This document shows, one piece after another, positions 1 through 11,945 of a stretch of DNA of 64,000 nt (positions are counted from its first letter, which is position 1; each line of letters begins with the position of its first letter). Made by a program: the position numbers and the translations under genes. The stretch is from Rotaria macrura (Eukaryota; Rotifera; Eurotatoria; Philodinida; Philodinidae). The notes below the pieces were generated by a model. The model made no database searches. It was not told where the DNA came from and was given only the letters and a program-made list of their open reading frames with translations. The DNA is taken from NCBI GenBank assembly GCA_900239685.1, contig OENT01000667.1, forward strand, positions 1-64,000. Direction: 5' to 3'.

Positions 1-2560
1 TATATTCGAAAACGTTTGAACATCCCGGAAACCCTCTCGAAAACCTTTTCAGGTTTCCGAAAGGGTTTTCGGACCGGTTTGGGTTCTTTGGGAAACGGAC
101 TTTTTTTAGAGAGTGCTTGCTCGACCTGGATTTAGGGAATAATCACAGCCAATTAAGAAAAGCACAACCTATAAATCAAGATCGCTGGTATATGTGAGAA
201 GACAATAATGAAATAAATAAACAGGTGGAAATAACTATTCAGTATCCGCTAACTAAGAATGACTAGTTGACTATATTCGATGAAAATCTGTGAATAGAAA
301 AAGATTTCTCGTAAATAAGTAACGGCCGTATTAGAGTTATCAATGCTGGGTTCATAGTGCTTTAGTTTTGTATAGTAGAAGTGTACGAATGCACATGCAC
401 ACAACCATGTCCTACATCAGGCCACATAATCGAGAAAGAACATGCGTATATATATGATCACACACATCCAGGGTTTCAACGAAAAGACGAACCCGAAAGA
501 AGAGAAGATGGTACCACCGAAGAGAGAAAGAATTATATCCAGGAAAAAAAACGAAAGGAAAACACAGTTTGAGGGCATGCCAGTAACAGACCGGTAGAAC
601 AATAATACACACTGTAAAGCAGGAACGCGTCTACGCAAAGAAGAAGATATTATTTGAATAAATAAACAGGTTGGAAAAACTATTGATTATCTGTTGATGC
701 TGAAACATTGGGTGATGATTATTGATGAAAACCTGAGAATTGAAAAAGGTATGTAGTAAATATATGCAGAGAACCGGTTGAACAACCAATGCAAGCTGGA
801 AGTCAAGAATACTTGCAGATGTCAGGGGATGTCTAAATAAATAAATAGTATCGTTTAAGGAACTTAGAAAATGTGTTAAGAAATGATTTGCATTGAAGAA
901 CCAAGAAGTCGAAATGTTACAAGTTATCTAGGGAAGAACGGCCAATGAGTGGTGTATCTGGAAAATTGTCGGTGAAGGGCGACTGCCACAATGTGTTTGA
1001 AAACAGTCTCTAGAATAGGTTGAATTTTAGCAATCGATAGATATTTTTCTCATCATTGGGAGAGCACAGATCCTAGATGGGATGGGAGCCGCGGCAGCGC
1101 CCTCTCCCCCCGCCATTGATGCGACACTACGACTAATGTGTTATTTGGGTTTTGAATTAATTATTGGATCATTCGTATCTGTTGTCTTGCGAAGAATGAA
1201 TTATGTAAGACTGCAAAGATATTTAATTTTTTTTCTTTCCTTAATGTAGAATGTGCCGATATTGATGACGTGCTCCGATGATTTTTCTTCCTTCTCTCTC
1301 TCTGTTCTCCTTCCATTGTTCTAATATATGTTCATTTATCTCTCTCTTCTTCTCTCTCCTATATATGCGTGTGTTTTATGTAAAGTTGTTACACTCTGGA
1401 TATATGAAGTAGCTAATAAACATCTATACCGACAGTGATGGTAAGCTACTCGATCCAGTTTGTCGTTACATATCGACTTCAGTCAGGTCGTTTTTATCAT
1501 TACAGAGTATATATGTTTTTGATTCGTTAAAATAAAGACGTGATAATTCTCGAATAATTTCATACAGAAAAGGAACGAAATTGACCAGCTACACGACTTG
1601 GAATTTATTGTTTCGATCTATGGTCTGAAGGGGTGTTCCTTCGAAGAGAACGTAGCTTGTAAAGAAAATTTCGAAGCTGTTTTTTAGCATAGAAAGAAAG
1701 TGCAAAATTTCCTCTTCAGGAAGCAGGGTACAATGATCCGATCTGTAGAAAAACTTCTTATTTTAATCAGAAAATGAACGATTCAAGTTAAAAATGGTGT
1801 TTTATCCAGCACGCAAAACATGAAATCAATAAAGAGATAGCACTTCTGTTTATCCAAAATATATAGAAATATACAAGGCTGATACATACGTACATTCACA
1901 AGTCGTTTCGGAAGAAAAGTCAAATCTTACTACGTCACGTCTGTTTACACGTTGATAAATTTAATTCATATAGATGCAAGAAGTTGAGAACTTAACTGTA
2001 AAAATATGAAGTCTTGCCTTTCAGCCGTTACTATTGATTTTTGTATAGAATTTGCAGATGATGTTTCTAATAGACGCCCGTACGATAGAAGACCTTTCGA
2101 AGCTATTGCTTTGTATCCTTTGACTCAAAACATATTCACTTATGTGTCTTCAAGTGTGAACAAAAGGTTTTGACTACCATCAAAAATTTGTTTCATTCTG
2201 ATTATGACTTGATCAACACACTTTTTTCATCGTTTACTACTGTTGACAGCAAAGAAAAAACGAAGAAAAGAAATCGATTTTCATCGGTCTCTTTTTTTCC
2301 TTTTATACAGCATCGTTTAATCAAGTTTTGATTTTGAAAACGTTTACATTTCTGCATAGACGTTTTCAATACTAACAATAGTAACGTCATTCAATTATAT
2401 CAGATGTGAATGAACAGGTAAGTTTCACGAACGTATCTCTTCGTTACCGACTCCGACAAACTATAGATTATAGTTGATTATCAATTAACCGCATTGAAAC
2501 TATACGTCAATGGTTATTTGGAAAAAAGCGGAAGAACTTCAGTTTTGTTAAGAATTCTGT
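1..2560. other. Non-coding stretch with decayed repeats
   Basis: No gene is recognised here. The first 110 bases are GC-richer than the rest and built from short alternating-orientation motifs (gaaaacc, ggtttcc, ggttttcgg), like the edge of a decayed repeat that runs off the window. A polypyrimidine-rich stretch lies at about 1265-1350, and an isolated GC-rich patch at about 1080-1125. Short open frames around 381-638 overlap on both strands and look random. Confidence 0.5.
205..765. repeat. Diverged direct repeat pair
   Basis: Two copies of a roughly 110-base unit, at about 205-330 and 650-765, share the words ATAAATAAACAGG and ATGAAAA-CTG-GAAT-GAAAAAG at the same relative spacing, with about 70% similarity judged by eye. 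A second shared word, accggt-gaacaa, recurs at about 590 and 775. No coding content or terminal structure is visible, so this is probably a degraded repeat. Confidence 0.4.
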
Positions 2561-2704
2561 TTGCTTCATAGAATGGAATTTATTGATTTTTTTTCTTCAA
2601 TGTCGACTTGCTTTTGTTTTCAAAAAAGTACTGTTTGTTGTTTATCGATCTTTTTAGTTCGGTCGAGATCGATTATTTTCTTTATGCACATTCTGTTCCC
2701 ATTC

Positions 2705-3502
2705 ATGGGCTGTAAACAATCAACATCACAATCGCCACCTGTTGTTATCGCAACTACACCATCTACAACAACTTATGTTAAAAGTGCATTAAAACATTCT
2801 TATGTTAAAGGAGGAGGAAAAACTGAAAAGCTTTCTTCTCTCAGACAAAAAACAGCGGCATCAAATAAATCAGTTAATTTTAATGAAAAAGTTCAAGTGA
2901 AAGTACGCACTCCTACTCCACGAGAAAAATCCTACGAAAGATCACCATCATCGAAAGCAGTGAAACGAAGAATAGAGGACGATGATGACGATGACAGTGG
3001 TGAAATTATATCGATTTCATCACAAGACGAGAGTGTGATTAATCAACGAATTAAAACATCGAAACCAGTTTCTGCATCATATACACAACGAAATCAATCG
3101 AATGCATTTTGGCATAAAAATAACTCGGTAGGAGTGATACCTAAAACGAATAATATCATAGAAAAGAAACCAATCCCACCAACTGCAATACGACAATTCC
3201 CTGTTAACACGACAGCAGACACTGCAGAGGACTTCAATTTACCAGTTGGCAATCGTTTTAGGGTGCGTCGTAAAATTCAACAGGCTTCTCCATTACAAGA
3301 TCGTAGTTCAAATTCAACTGAATCCATGTATGTTTCATCTCCAGCGATTTTACAAACGCCGTCTCTCATATACAAACCACCATCTAGTGCGAGTCCTTTA
3401 CCAGCGGGACGTCATGGATTAATGTCTGATGATGGTTCTGCAACAAAAATTATCTATCATGTTCCAAATCCACATTCATCTGGTAAACCAAATTCAACAT
3501 AA
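2705..3502 (+). CDS. Predicted N-myristoylated, low-complexity protein (265 aa)
   Basis: A single-exon gene. The frame is open from 2561, but I place the start at the ATG at 2705 because it gives MGCKQS, a good N-myristoylation signal (Gly2, Ser6) with Cys3 next to it as a possible palmitoylation site; this predicts membrane attachment. The upstream 48 codons are hydrophobic and rich in Cys and Phe, unlike the rest, and read as 5' UTR. The body is polar and probably disordered: Ser/Thr/Pro/Lys-rich, with an acidic run (EDDDDDDSGE) after a basic KAVKRR. KSVNF at about residues 54-58 fits the RVxF docking consensus for protein phosphatase 1, and TPTP further on is a possible proline-directed phosphorylation site. 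I recognise no family. It converges on the ASPP gene, whose stop lies 377 bases beyond its own. An AATAAA lies about 146 bases after the stop. Confidence 0.8.
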   Translation: MGCKQSTSQSPPVVIATTPSTTTYVKSALKHSYVKGGGKTEKLSSLRQKTAASNKSVNFNEKVQVKVRTPTPREKSYERSPSSKAVKRRIEDDDDDDSGEIISISSQDESVINQRIKTSKPVSASYTQRNQSNAFWHKNNSVGVIPKTNNIIEKKPIPPTAIRQFPVNTTADTAEDFNLPVGNRFRVRRKIQQASPLQDRSSNSTESMYVSSPAILQTPSLIYKPPSSASPLPAGRHGLMSDDGSATKIIYHVPNPHSSGKPNST

Positions 3503-3647
3503 AAATAATTTTCATGCTCATTTGTATTCATATATGTATATATATATATGCGTGATATACCAATAGCAAAAATTAAATTATCAAGTAATCGGATTAATCG
3601 AACTCATATGAAAGAAGTTAAATTCTTCTTCATTTTTAAAACAACTC

Positions 3648-3653
3648 AATAAA
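3648..3653 (+). terminator. Candidate polyadenylation signal
   Basis: A canonical AATAAA lies about 146 bases after the stop of the upstream plus-strand gene. It sits in the short gap before the convergent ASPP gene. Confidence 0.45.
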
Positions 3654-3879
3654 CACTAAAACTTATCTGAAGTTCATATCTAATCATGAATATCCGCATA
3701 GGAAAGTATTCAAAAAAAAAACGAAGAAAAGAAAGAAACTTGGTTTATTATAATACGTATTGAAACCGATATGAAAGAGAGAAAAAAACAAATCTTTTGA
3801 AAAAAAAACTGATTGATCATATTGTTATCATTGTTATGTGAACAAATATTGAGAAGTAGAATAAATCAAAAGTATAATA

Positions 3880-4511
3880 CTAACAATTCATTGACACCAT
3901 CGTAACTGGTCGTTCTCTTGGATAAAGCTAAAAGATAAAACAAATAGCGAGTGAAAATATACTTTTACGTATAAGTCAAGATCTTAAAATGAGATACTTC
4001 ATTTACCGCTACTTCCTATGATTCAGAAATATGCTGTTAGCAACAGATGCTTGTCTCTCTTTGCATCTCAGGTAAGAAAAAATCTATCAATTAATTAATA
4101 ATCCGAAAATTGTGAAATCGATTGATTCTAATGTATTGATAAAAATTAAAGTCGAATCCGTAGAGAATTCTCGTTTCAAATCCGTTTACTATATTGTAGT
4201 CAACTTACGAAGGAAACTATCCAGTAGACCTATCGAGCAGAGTGATTCATTGGGAGCATTTCATTAAAAGACCTTAATCTATCGATACTACAATTGGCTC
4301 TAATGAACTCTCATGTTTTTGGTCAGTCATATTGTGCTTTGGACTGAGTTGTTTTTTAATATCAAATACTCTCGTGAATTGTATCATGAATATTATCCAG
4401 TAGTCATTAAAAGGAATGATTAAAAAACAATCCACACGAACTACCATATTCAAACATGAAAAAACTATTTTTTTAAGTTATAGATTTATTTTCAACGAGA
4501 GAATTCATCAC

Positions 4512-4548
<37 letters not shown>

Positions 4549-7500
4549 GAAGAGTGTTAGTGACAACGTTCGGCTATCGAACAAAGTAGACTAGAGAGCA
4601 TTGTGAAACATTGGACTCACTATAGTGTCAGTAAACTTTTACCCATTCATATTTTTAAAGTCAATTTTTTCGATTAAACTGATTTGAATCTTATAATGCT
4701 ACTTCATTTCTCATCGAGTAAGTCATTAGAGAAGCGTAAACTACTTCGCAAGCTCGAAGTATTTGAACAAAGATATAATAGAGATTTAGTGTAGTATTGC
4801 GGAAAGGTCATTGTACTCTTCAATCGAACGGTGACATCTGATAAAGTTCACTGATGATTAACTTACTCCAAGATAATTTCGTGGAACATAACCTTCGTTT
4901 CTACTACTTTCATGTCTGGCCCACCACCATTCCTTTTCATTTTCATCGCCACGTCTTAATATTGTTAATGCATCACCATCTGTAAATTCAAGTTCATTGC
5001 TCGTTGAACCATTGGGCTCATAATCATACAGAGCATAAACAAGACCATTATTGATTATACCTAAATTATTTTGTACATCTAAAATAAAACGCAATCTTCT
5101 CACTGTTCAATGTCGGAAAATATTGGCCAATTTACTTACTTAGAAGATACTGTGAACAAACGTCATAATTTTCTTCTTCTTCTTCGCATTTTTCTGCAGC
5201 TGTTTCATGATCTCGAATCGTGGTTGCATAAATGCAAGCTCCATGTTCAATTAGGAAAGCGACTATTGATAGATTATTACACGATGCAGCGCAATGCAAA
5301 GGTGTCCATCCATCATTATCTGCATAATTAATATCACAACCGAATTCAACTAAAAATTTGACACATTCAACATTTGATGCACAAACAGCATTATGTAATG
5401 CCGTTAAACCTTCATCATTTGGTTCACTTGGATTTTTCACCTAAGCATGAAAGAAAAACAAAGAAACAAAATGATTTGAAGGTCACTAGAACAACAAAAA
5501 GAAAGTTGAACTCGAACTTGTTTAGCCGATTTCATAAGAAGTTCAAGTTCTCCAATAACAGCAGCATCAAGAAGAAGTGTTAATGGATCGAAGAAAACGC
5601 GTCGTGTCGTATTCTTAGGTGTTGTTGAAGTTTTCAATAATGATTTGAGATTAATCATAGATGCTGTTAGATTTGTTGGAAATGACATTACTGATTCATT
5701 GTCTTCGGAAAGTGAACCCTCAGAGTTTGTATCAGAAATAATTGATTCAATAATTGTTTGTTGTTGCTCATCATCGGAATCATCATTACTGATATTTGTA
5801 TGTAAATCGAAAAGATTTTCATATGCAATATCACTAAGTTTTATGTCTGATGAAGACGAACTTGTCATCAAATCATCACGAACATGTATCACTTTTGGGT
5901 CTTGTTGTTCGATATTTGTTGATAAATATTTAATTAACGAATCATTTGCATCGGATAATGAATGACGTTTTTTCACATTTGATGTAATACTATTAAAATG
6001 TATGGAGAGTATGTCATCATTTAAACGAAGGTTCGGTGGCAATAATTGTTCTTCAGGTTGTGATGTTGACGAATCAGTCATGTCTGCTGTTGATTTATTT
6101 ATAACAATTGGTGAATTGTTAGAATATGATGGAGGAGATGTTGATGTCGTTTCCAATGAAGCAGTCATGTAGGTTGCTGCTATTTCACTTTTTGATGCAA
6201 ATGCGATTTTAGCTAGAGGAATCGATGATACACTTTCATTTGCCTAGATTCACAAAAAACAATAACAATTAGAAGCGTGACTATCATGAAAACTACTGAA
6301 ATGAGATATGTCGATGAAAGTTGGAGCAGAGCGTTTTTAAGATTCAAACAATGTAGATTTTTATCTAATCGAGTTTTTAAGTCAATGTTCGTATGATGTT
6401 TACTGCAACACATTTATATGATAGATTGATATCTTGTAAATAATTTAGATCACGAAAAAAACGAGTGAACTTGTGTCGAAGAGAATTTCCACGAAGACTC
6501 GCTCTAAGATAACTATCTTGATGAAAGACGGCTTCTTTCTCATCATAGAGAATTGTTCTATTTATTCACTCATTATCTTGATTAATGAGAAATAATCTCT
6601 CTTCAAGTAAACATGTAACAAGAATATTCCCCTTCCTTTACTAATGAGTGCCTCAACGTATCTTAGGCACAATCCATTACAGAGTTACGACAGTTAACTC
6701 TAATATTCAATTTAACTCATGAATTGCATGAACTCGTAAGAGTGAAACGTTCATAGTAGAATCAAAACACGGCACATTTCAAAAGTTGATTTATGAATAA
6801 ATGAATAAACTATTCTTTACTTAACTTCGTTTTATACTGATTATTTTCAGAACATTGATAGAACAGTTCAATATGCATCTAAGCTTGTTAATAGCTAAGA
6901 ACAGAAGGACTAGAGAAGGAAGTTTGATGCAAGATTGCAACTGAGAATATGCTCGATTTTAACAATTCGTTTATATCGTTTTATAAATTTATCGTCTCCC
7001 GAGAAAGAACAATAAGATTTTCGTCAAACTTTAGAATAACTCGTCAAGAAAGTATTATTTTCAAGTGAAATGTAACAATACTGATTTTTACGCGTCACTA
7101 TATTCCATCTGATTTATCGAGTACGAATTTAAATATAATCGATGTATGAATACGTTTCTCTGATAATTCGAGCGAAAAAGAGTAAGATCCAAATATTTTT
7201 CGTCGATTCGATAAGCTCAACTGATAATTCATGATACACACTTACTACGATGATATTCTCATGCAAAAAGTAATTCCAATAGATATCGTGGGATTAGTGA
7301 ATGATAATAAGATAATGAATTAACCTTTTTCAGACTACTTGAATTATGACTTTGTTCATGTTGACTTGTAACTGATGACGCACTCGTGTTAATTGAATTA
7401 AACGAATTTGCTAATTGAACCATACGTTTTTCAATTTCAGCTATGTTTATATTATTCAATGTATATTGTACAGTATCTAAAGCAGTTCTGAAACTATTTG

Positions 7501-8604
7501 ATGCTGTGCAAGATTCAATAGTTGTTGTTTGTGATATTGATTTCATTTTCGAACGTTGTTGAAGTTCTTCAATACGATGATCTAATTGATTTAATTCAGT
7601 TTGTCTTGATACAAATAATTCACGTTGATAAGCAATTTTACGGTTTTGTTGTTCGTTTAATTTATTTCGGATCTAAATAAAAATTTCCTTTCTTTGTTTT
7701 ATTTAAGAAAAATAATGGTCGAGTTCAATTCGTTCTACCATGAGTTCTTGTTTCAGTTTATCTAATTCATTTTTATGCTGTGATTGTTCTGAATATGTTG
7801 CGTGTTTTAATTTTCTCAACTGATCAAGTTGTTTTGTTAATTCATCAACTTTATGAAATGTTCGTTTTAATTCTTGTTCTTTATCTAAAAATATTTGTTT
7901 TAATATTTCTAGTTCATTTTCTAAAATAGAAACGAAATCAGATTCATGCGAAAATAAAAATAAAAATCTATTTTCGATATTGAACGAACCGATTGTTGAA
8001 TTCGCAGTTTTTTGTTTGTTTATTTGATTTTGAATTGCTTTTAAACGTAAATGTTTGATTTCCTGCTGCTCGACTTGTTTTTGTAGACGTTTACAACGTA
8101 GATTTTCTTGTGTGGCCAATTGCTGTTGTGTAAGATATTTAAGACGTTGTTCACGGGAAAATAATAATTGTTTATTCTGTTCAATTTGTTCTTGCTGGCG
8201 AGCAGCCACGTCTTGTAATTCTGATAGGGAACAATCCATGTAATGATGTGCTTTATTCATCTAAAACAAGCAGTTAACGGAAGAAATAAGTTTGTTCTCG
8301 TGTTTTTCTTTTTGAAAAGAAAGCCGAGTTAATGTTTTTTTACTTGATGGATAGTTAACTGTTGATGATTCGAATTGAATTGATGTGATGATTGATGATT
8401 ACTATTGACCGAAGGTGAACGCATTTTTATTCGTCGTCGCTGAGGATATTGAGAATGATGATTGTCTAACAGTGTGTAAGGAAGATGAAAGAATCGATGA
8501 TGAGTATGAACAACGATGTAAGGGTCAAACTTTTTTTTTCTTCGTTCATCTATTTCTACTAAAAATGCTACTGCTATTTGTCGTGTTCTTATGGTCAATA
8601 ACAA
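3880..8604 (-). CDS. ASPP: ASPP-family protein (PP1 regulatory subunit 13 / p53-binding type)
   Basis: Homologue of vertebrate ASPP1/2 and iASPP, adaptors that bind p53-family proteins and PP1. Exons in coding order: about 8604-8344 (tentative 5' end), 8260-7990, 7920-7739, 7672-7325, 6243-5518, 5440-5140, 5078-4867, 3927-3880; all internal phases agree. From the Met at 8260 there are 695 residues. The N-terminal coiled coil carries [19 protein letters not shown], close to human MDLTLAELQEMASRQQQQI. A Ser/Thr-rich linker follows, then RVFF at residues 482-485 (PP1 docking, human RVKF), ankyrin repeats at about 510-609 ([30 protein letters not shown]), and an SH3 domain at about 615-683 ([24 protein letters not shown]). 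The final 48-nt exon supplies LYPRERP, matching human LYPRIKP, after a 939-nt intron. The 1,081-nt intron at 6244-7324 could hide another exon. I could not place the N-terminal ubiquitin-like/RA region of vertebrate ASPPs. Confidence 0.93.
4515..4545. repeat. (TA)n microsatellite
   Basis: About 15 AT dinucleotides lie inside the last intron of the ASPP gene. Confidence 0.9.
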
Positions 8605-9840
8605 CCGATCAGTGTCGAGAAGAAAATGCGAAAGAACGAAGAAATTCTCTATTTAATACAACAACTGCGGCTGGTAACTCACTTGAGAGAAGAGAAAAAT
8701 CAACGCTATTATCAAGAGCAAAAAAGAAAACGAGAAAGCTTTTAGCTATTGATCAAATTACATTCCTCGATAATAGGTAATAATATTTATTTCAGAGTTA
8801 GACAATCGATAACATGCCGTACATATTATTGTACAACATTTTCAAATTCGTCAATTGTTTTGTGACGTGCGATTACGTCAAATAAACACTCATCTAATGC
8901 TTTATCTCATTGTGAACAATTTCATTGTGCGAAATTTCCTTCCGAAGACCAAAACATGATTCAATTAATCGAACTTGACTGAATCAACTAGACAGCATCT
9001 TATCATTTCTAGACATGTTGTGTTTCGATGATTACACATTATCTCGTAGTGACATCAAAGCGATTGATTTGCGCATGAATAGAAAGATAAAATTAAAATT
9101 CTCTCAAAATCAAACTCTATCACGATTGAGCATTATTATTTCGGCTAGTTGATGAACATTCAATATTGCTCGTGTCTATTGTAATGAATGAATGAAACAA
9201 AAAACAACAGTCAATTTGTACTTACAGATGAAATGAATAGGTTACACTCGTCATAAATTCTATTACATTGAAACAATAATGAGTAGTCTGGTTTTAATCA
9301 ACTAGATTAAACAAACGGATATTGCTGTTTAATTGAGAAAATGAAAGCGAGAAGAAGAACAGATAAGCTATGATTATATAATTGTATTAGTAGCAAAAAG
9401 ATGAAAATGACAAAATTTTGTTAATATTGAAAATCAAACCATCGAATAGCGACCACTATCATTTACTGTTCATATTATAACGTGTTAAAGTTTACCTCCA
9501 TGTATTCATAATTCTTATGTGTGCGTCTGTTTCTAGTTAGAAATATTCAGATCTGTAAGCATTCTGGTTTTAATCATGTCGAATAAAATTTTTATAGGCT
9601 TGTGCCAATTCGAGGATTCAAGTTCAATGTCTTCGTTTTTTTGTTTTATTTCACGCATTCAAACAAGAATTCTAAAAACAATCAATACCGAAATAAAAAC
9701 GGCAAAACGTTCAGCTTCATTTATTTTTATTTCTCTGATAGTTGCATATCAAATGCATGAGCTCATTGTGTTAAGAACAAAAGTTACAAAGATTATATGT
9801 GCATGATTTTTGAGAACATTTCATGAAGTTTCTAACATAT
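8605..9840. other. Intergenic stretch, nothing recognised
   Basis: This lies between the ASPP 5' end and the next minus-strand gene. It may hold the ASPP promoter and an unplaced 5' exon. Short frames at 8415-8780 and 9576-9806 on the plus strand show no family features. No repeats are evident. Confidence 0.4.
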
Positions 9841-10614
9841 TCAAGTATTGAAGAATAGATGATTCTGTTTAATATCATTTGTTTGCTCATGAAAATCCAT
9901 GTTCGTCGTTCGAAATGGCCACGGTGTTGAATCACGTCTTGTCTGTCTATCTTCCGTTTCATTTAACGATAAATCTTGACGTAATGGATGTCTTTTCGGT
10001 TGCGAAGAATTTATTGATGGCTCAATGGATATAGATAGAGGAAACGAAAGGCCTTGATTATCATTGGATATAAATGACGATGACCATTGTTGAGAAGGTT
10101 GTATTGCTGATGAGCCAGGATGTGTTGATTTGCTCGCCAGAAAGGGAACTTCTAATACACTATTATTCGATAGTCTAGCGAAAAACAAGTCTACGATCAT
10201 GATAAAATTAGCAAGTGAACGATAAAATTTTACCTGGCTTTATTCGTTTGTATCCTTAAATCAATGATAGAATCTTGCTGCTGCTGTTGTTGTTGTTGTG
10301 AACGATTATTCAGTCTACTTTAATACGATTTATTTCTAATAGTAACCATTTCTTGTTTGAATTTAAAAAAAGTACCTGAATGTCCACTGACAACATAATC
10401 GAATTCTTTTAAATAACGACTTGGGACAACAGCGAACGATGTGTGGAGATCTTTCTTCTGATGAACATTTATATCGACATATCATCCAGCCTAAAGCTAA
10501 TGCAACAAATACGCCAATAAGAGTAGGCCATATGATATCTTTATTATCCTCATAAGTCGAATGTTGAACATGTTGATTGGTTCTTGTTGTTTCTTTGCTA
10601 TTTGGTTTAATCAT
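9841..10614 (-). CDS. Small single-pass membrane protein (217 aa), three exons
   Basis: Exons 10614-10376, 10314-10234 and 10174-9841 join in phase through introns of 61 and 59 nt (GTACTT...TAG and GTAAAA...TAG), and the sum is an exact multiple of three. Residues 1-27 are polar. About 28-46 (IIWPTLIGVFVALALGWMI) form one membrane helix. A short cytosol-like segment rich in Cys and Arg follows (CRYKCSSEER, RCCPKSLFKRIRLCC) and may be palmitoylated. Exon 2 encodes eight glutamines (residues 86-93). The tail is Ser/Pro/Gln-rich and probably disordered. There is no cleavable signal peptide, and positive charge follows the helix, so type III topology (N-terminus out) is likely. I recognise no family. 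It runs in the same direction as ASPP; an extra upstream exon cannot be excluded. Confidence 0.72.
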
Positions 10615-11945
10615 ATTTGTGTTGCATATTTAGTATTCAGCTACAGATAAAAATTTATACGTTAACGACTCATCTCGACCGTTAAGCTCATTCGTCTATG
10701 AGAAACTCATAGTTAGTTAATCATAGTTTCTCTCGACACATCTACGATTCACCTCGTATATTGACGAAGAAGGAGGAGTCAAGACTGTTTTCTCAGTTCT
10801 CTAATCATCTCCTGTTTTTTTGACAAGAAAAAAAAAGACGAGAAAAACCATATTGATTTTTCCATTTTCATGTCACACACTTTCTCTTAAGCATAAGAAA
10901 AAGAAACTCAATTAAACATACTTGAATAAGAAACAAAACCTATTGTTTCTATTTAAGTGACGTTTAAATATGAACACCAAAGAAATTCGATGCCAAGAAA
11001 TTTCTTTACCATACAAAGGCATGATTTATGTTCAAGACGAAAAAAGGAAATTGAATACTTGACGACTAAATAACATCAATAGATTTTTACTGTCATTCCA
11101 TCAAAAACAAAGCGTCGTCTTATTATTTATCTTGTCAAGAAAAATAGTAAATATTTTATGTTACCAACAATTGCTTGCATCTTGCATTTTTTTTCATCCA
11201 AATTTCTTCGTTATACTCCATTCATTATTTATTTTTCATCAGAAATCAACAGATATAGTTCATTAAGAATCGTCGTCTAAAGAATAGATGTGACAAAAGA
11301 GATAAACTGCAATGGCTTCAAAGCACGTTGAGACCTTTGCAGTACTATATTTAATTAATCTATAATGAACACATACTGAGCTGAGATGAAAAGTCAACGA
11401 TTCATGTATTACCATGAAATGTCATTCAAAGTAATGTGCATTGTGTGTGAGTATACATCGATGTAATTCTCTCAAATATATAAATAAAATAGTTAAGAAT
11501 ATAATCGAAATCAGGAACAACTATATTCACGTTTGGAAAGGTTTCATGATCGTGACGAAGATGTTTAATCCATACGAGATTAACTCAATGTTATGCATCC
11601 ATTCGTTCTACATTTTTCTAGTCTCGTGTTTTATTTACATCAGTACTCGGCCTTGCTTTTTTCTCGTATATCCTTTAACCCAAGGGAAAGTGGAGTGTGT
11701 ACAGCGTCATGATGTTTTGAAGCAAAGAATTGTACTCGAAAATGTCAAAGAAAAGTGGTTTCATATTCCGACAATTGTTAGTACTTGTTTTTTTTTTCTA
11801 TACGAATCTGTGTAAAAACAAGCAATATGAGAATTAGTATGATAGTATGGAGACAATGTTATCGTATTTTAAATTGATTGCAAGACTGTTCGCAGTTGTA
11901 ATCATCGACGAATTGATTATCAATCAATTGAAAAAGAAAATGATT
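10615..11945. other. Intergenic stretch, nothing recognised
   Basis: AT-rich sequence between two minus-strand genes. A plus-strand open frame at 11441-11815 (124 codons) has no recognisable domain and no supporting splice or start context. I treat it as chance. Confidence 0.4.

Noticed and set aside
1080-1125. GC-rich patch as a possible promoter or CpG island
   Set aside because: Too short and isolated, with no gene start nearby.
5645-5965. 106-codon plus-strand Ser-rich frame
   Set aside because: Antisense shadow of the Ser/Asp-rich ASPP linker exon.
8415-8780. 121-codon plus-strand frame with a hydrophobic segment
   Set aside because: It is antisense to the likely ASPP 5' exon and has poly-T-derived phenylalanines; probably a shadow.
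11441-11815. 124-codon plus-strand frame
   Set aside because: No recognisable motif, no splice context and no homologous pattern.
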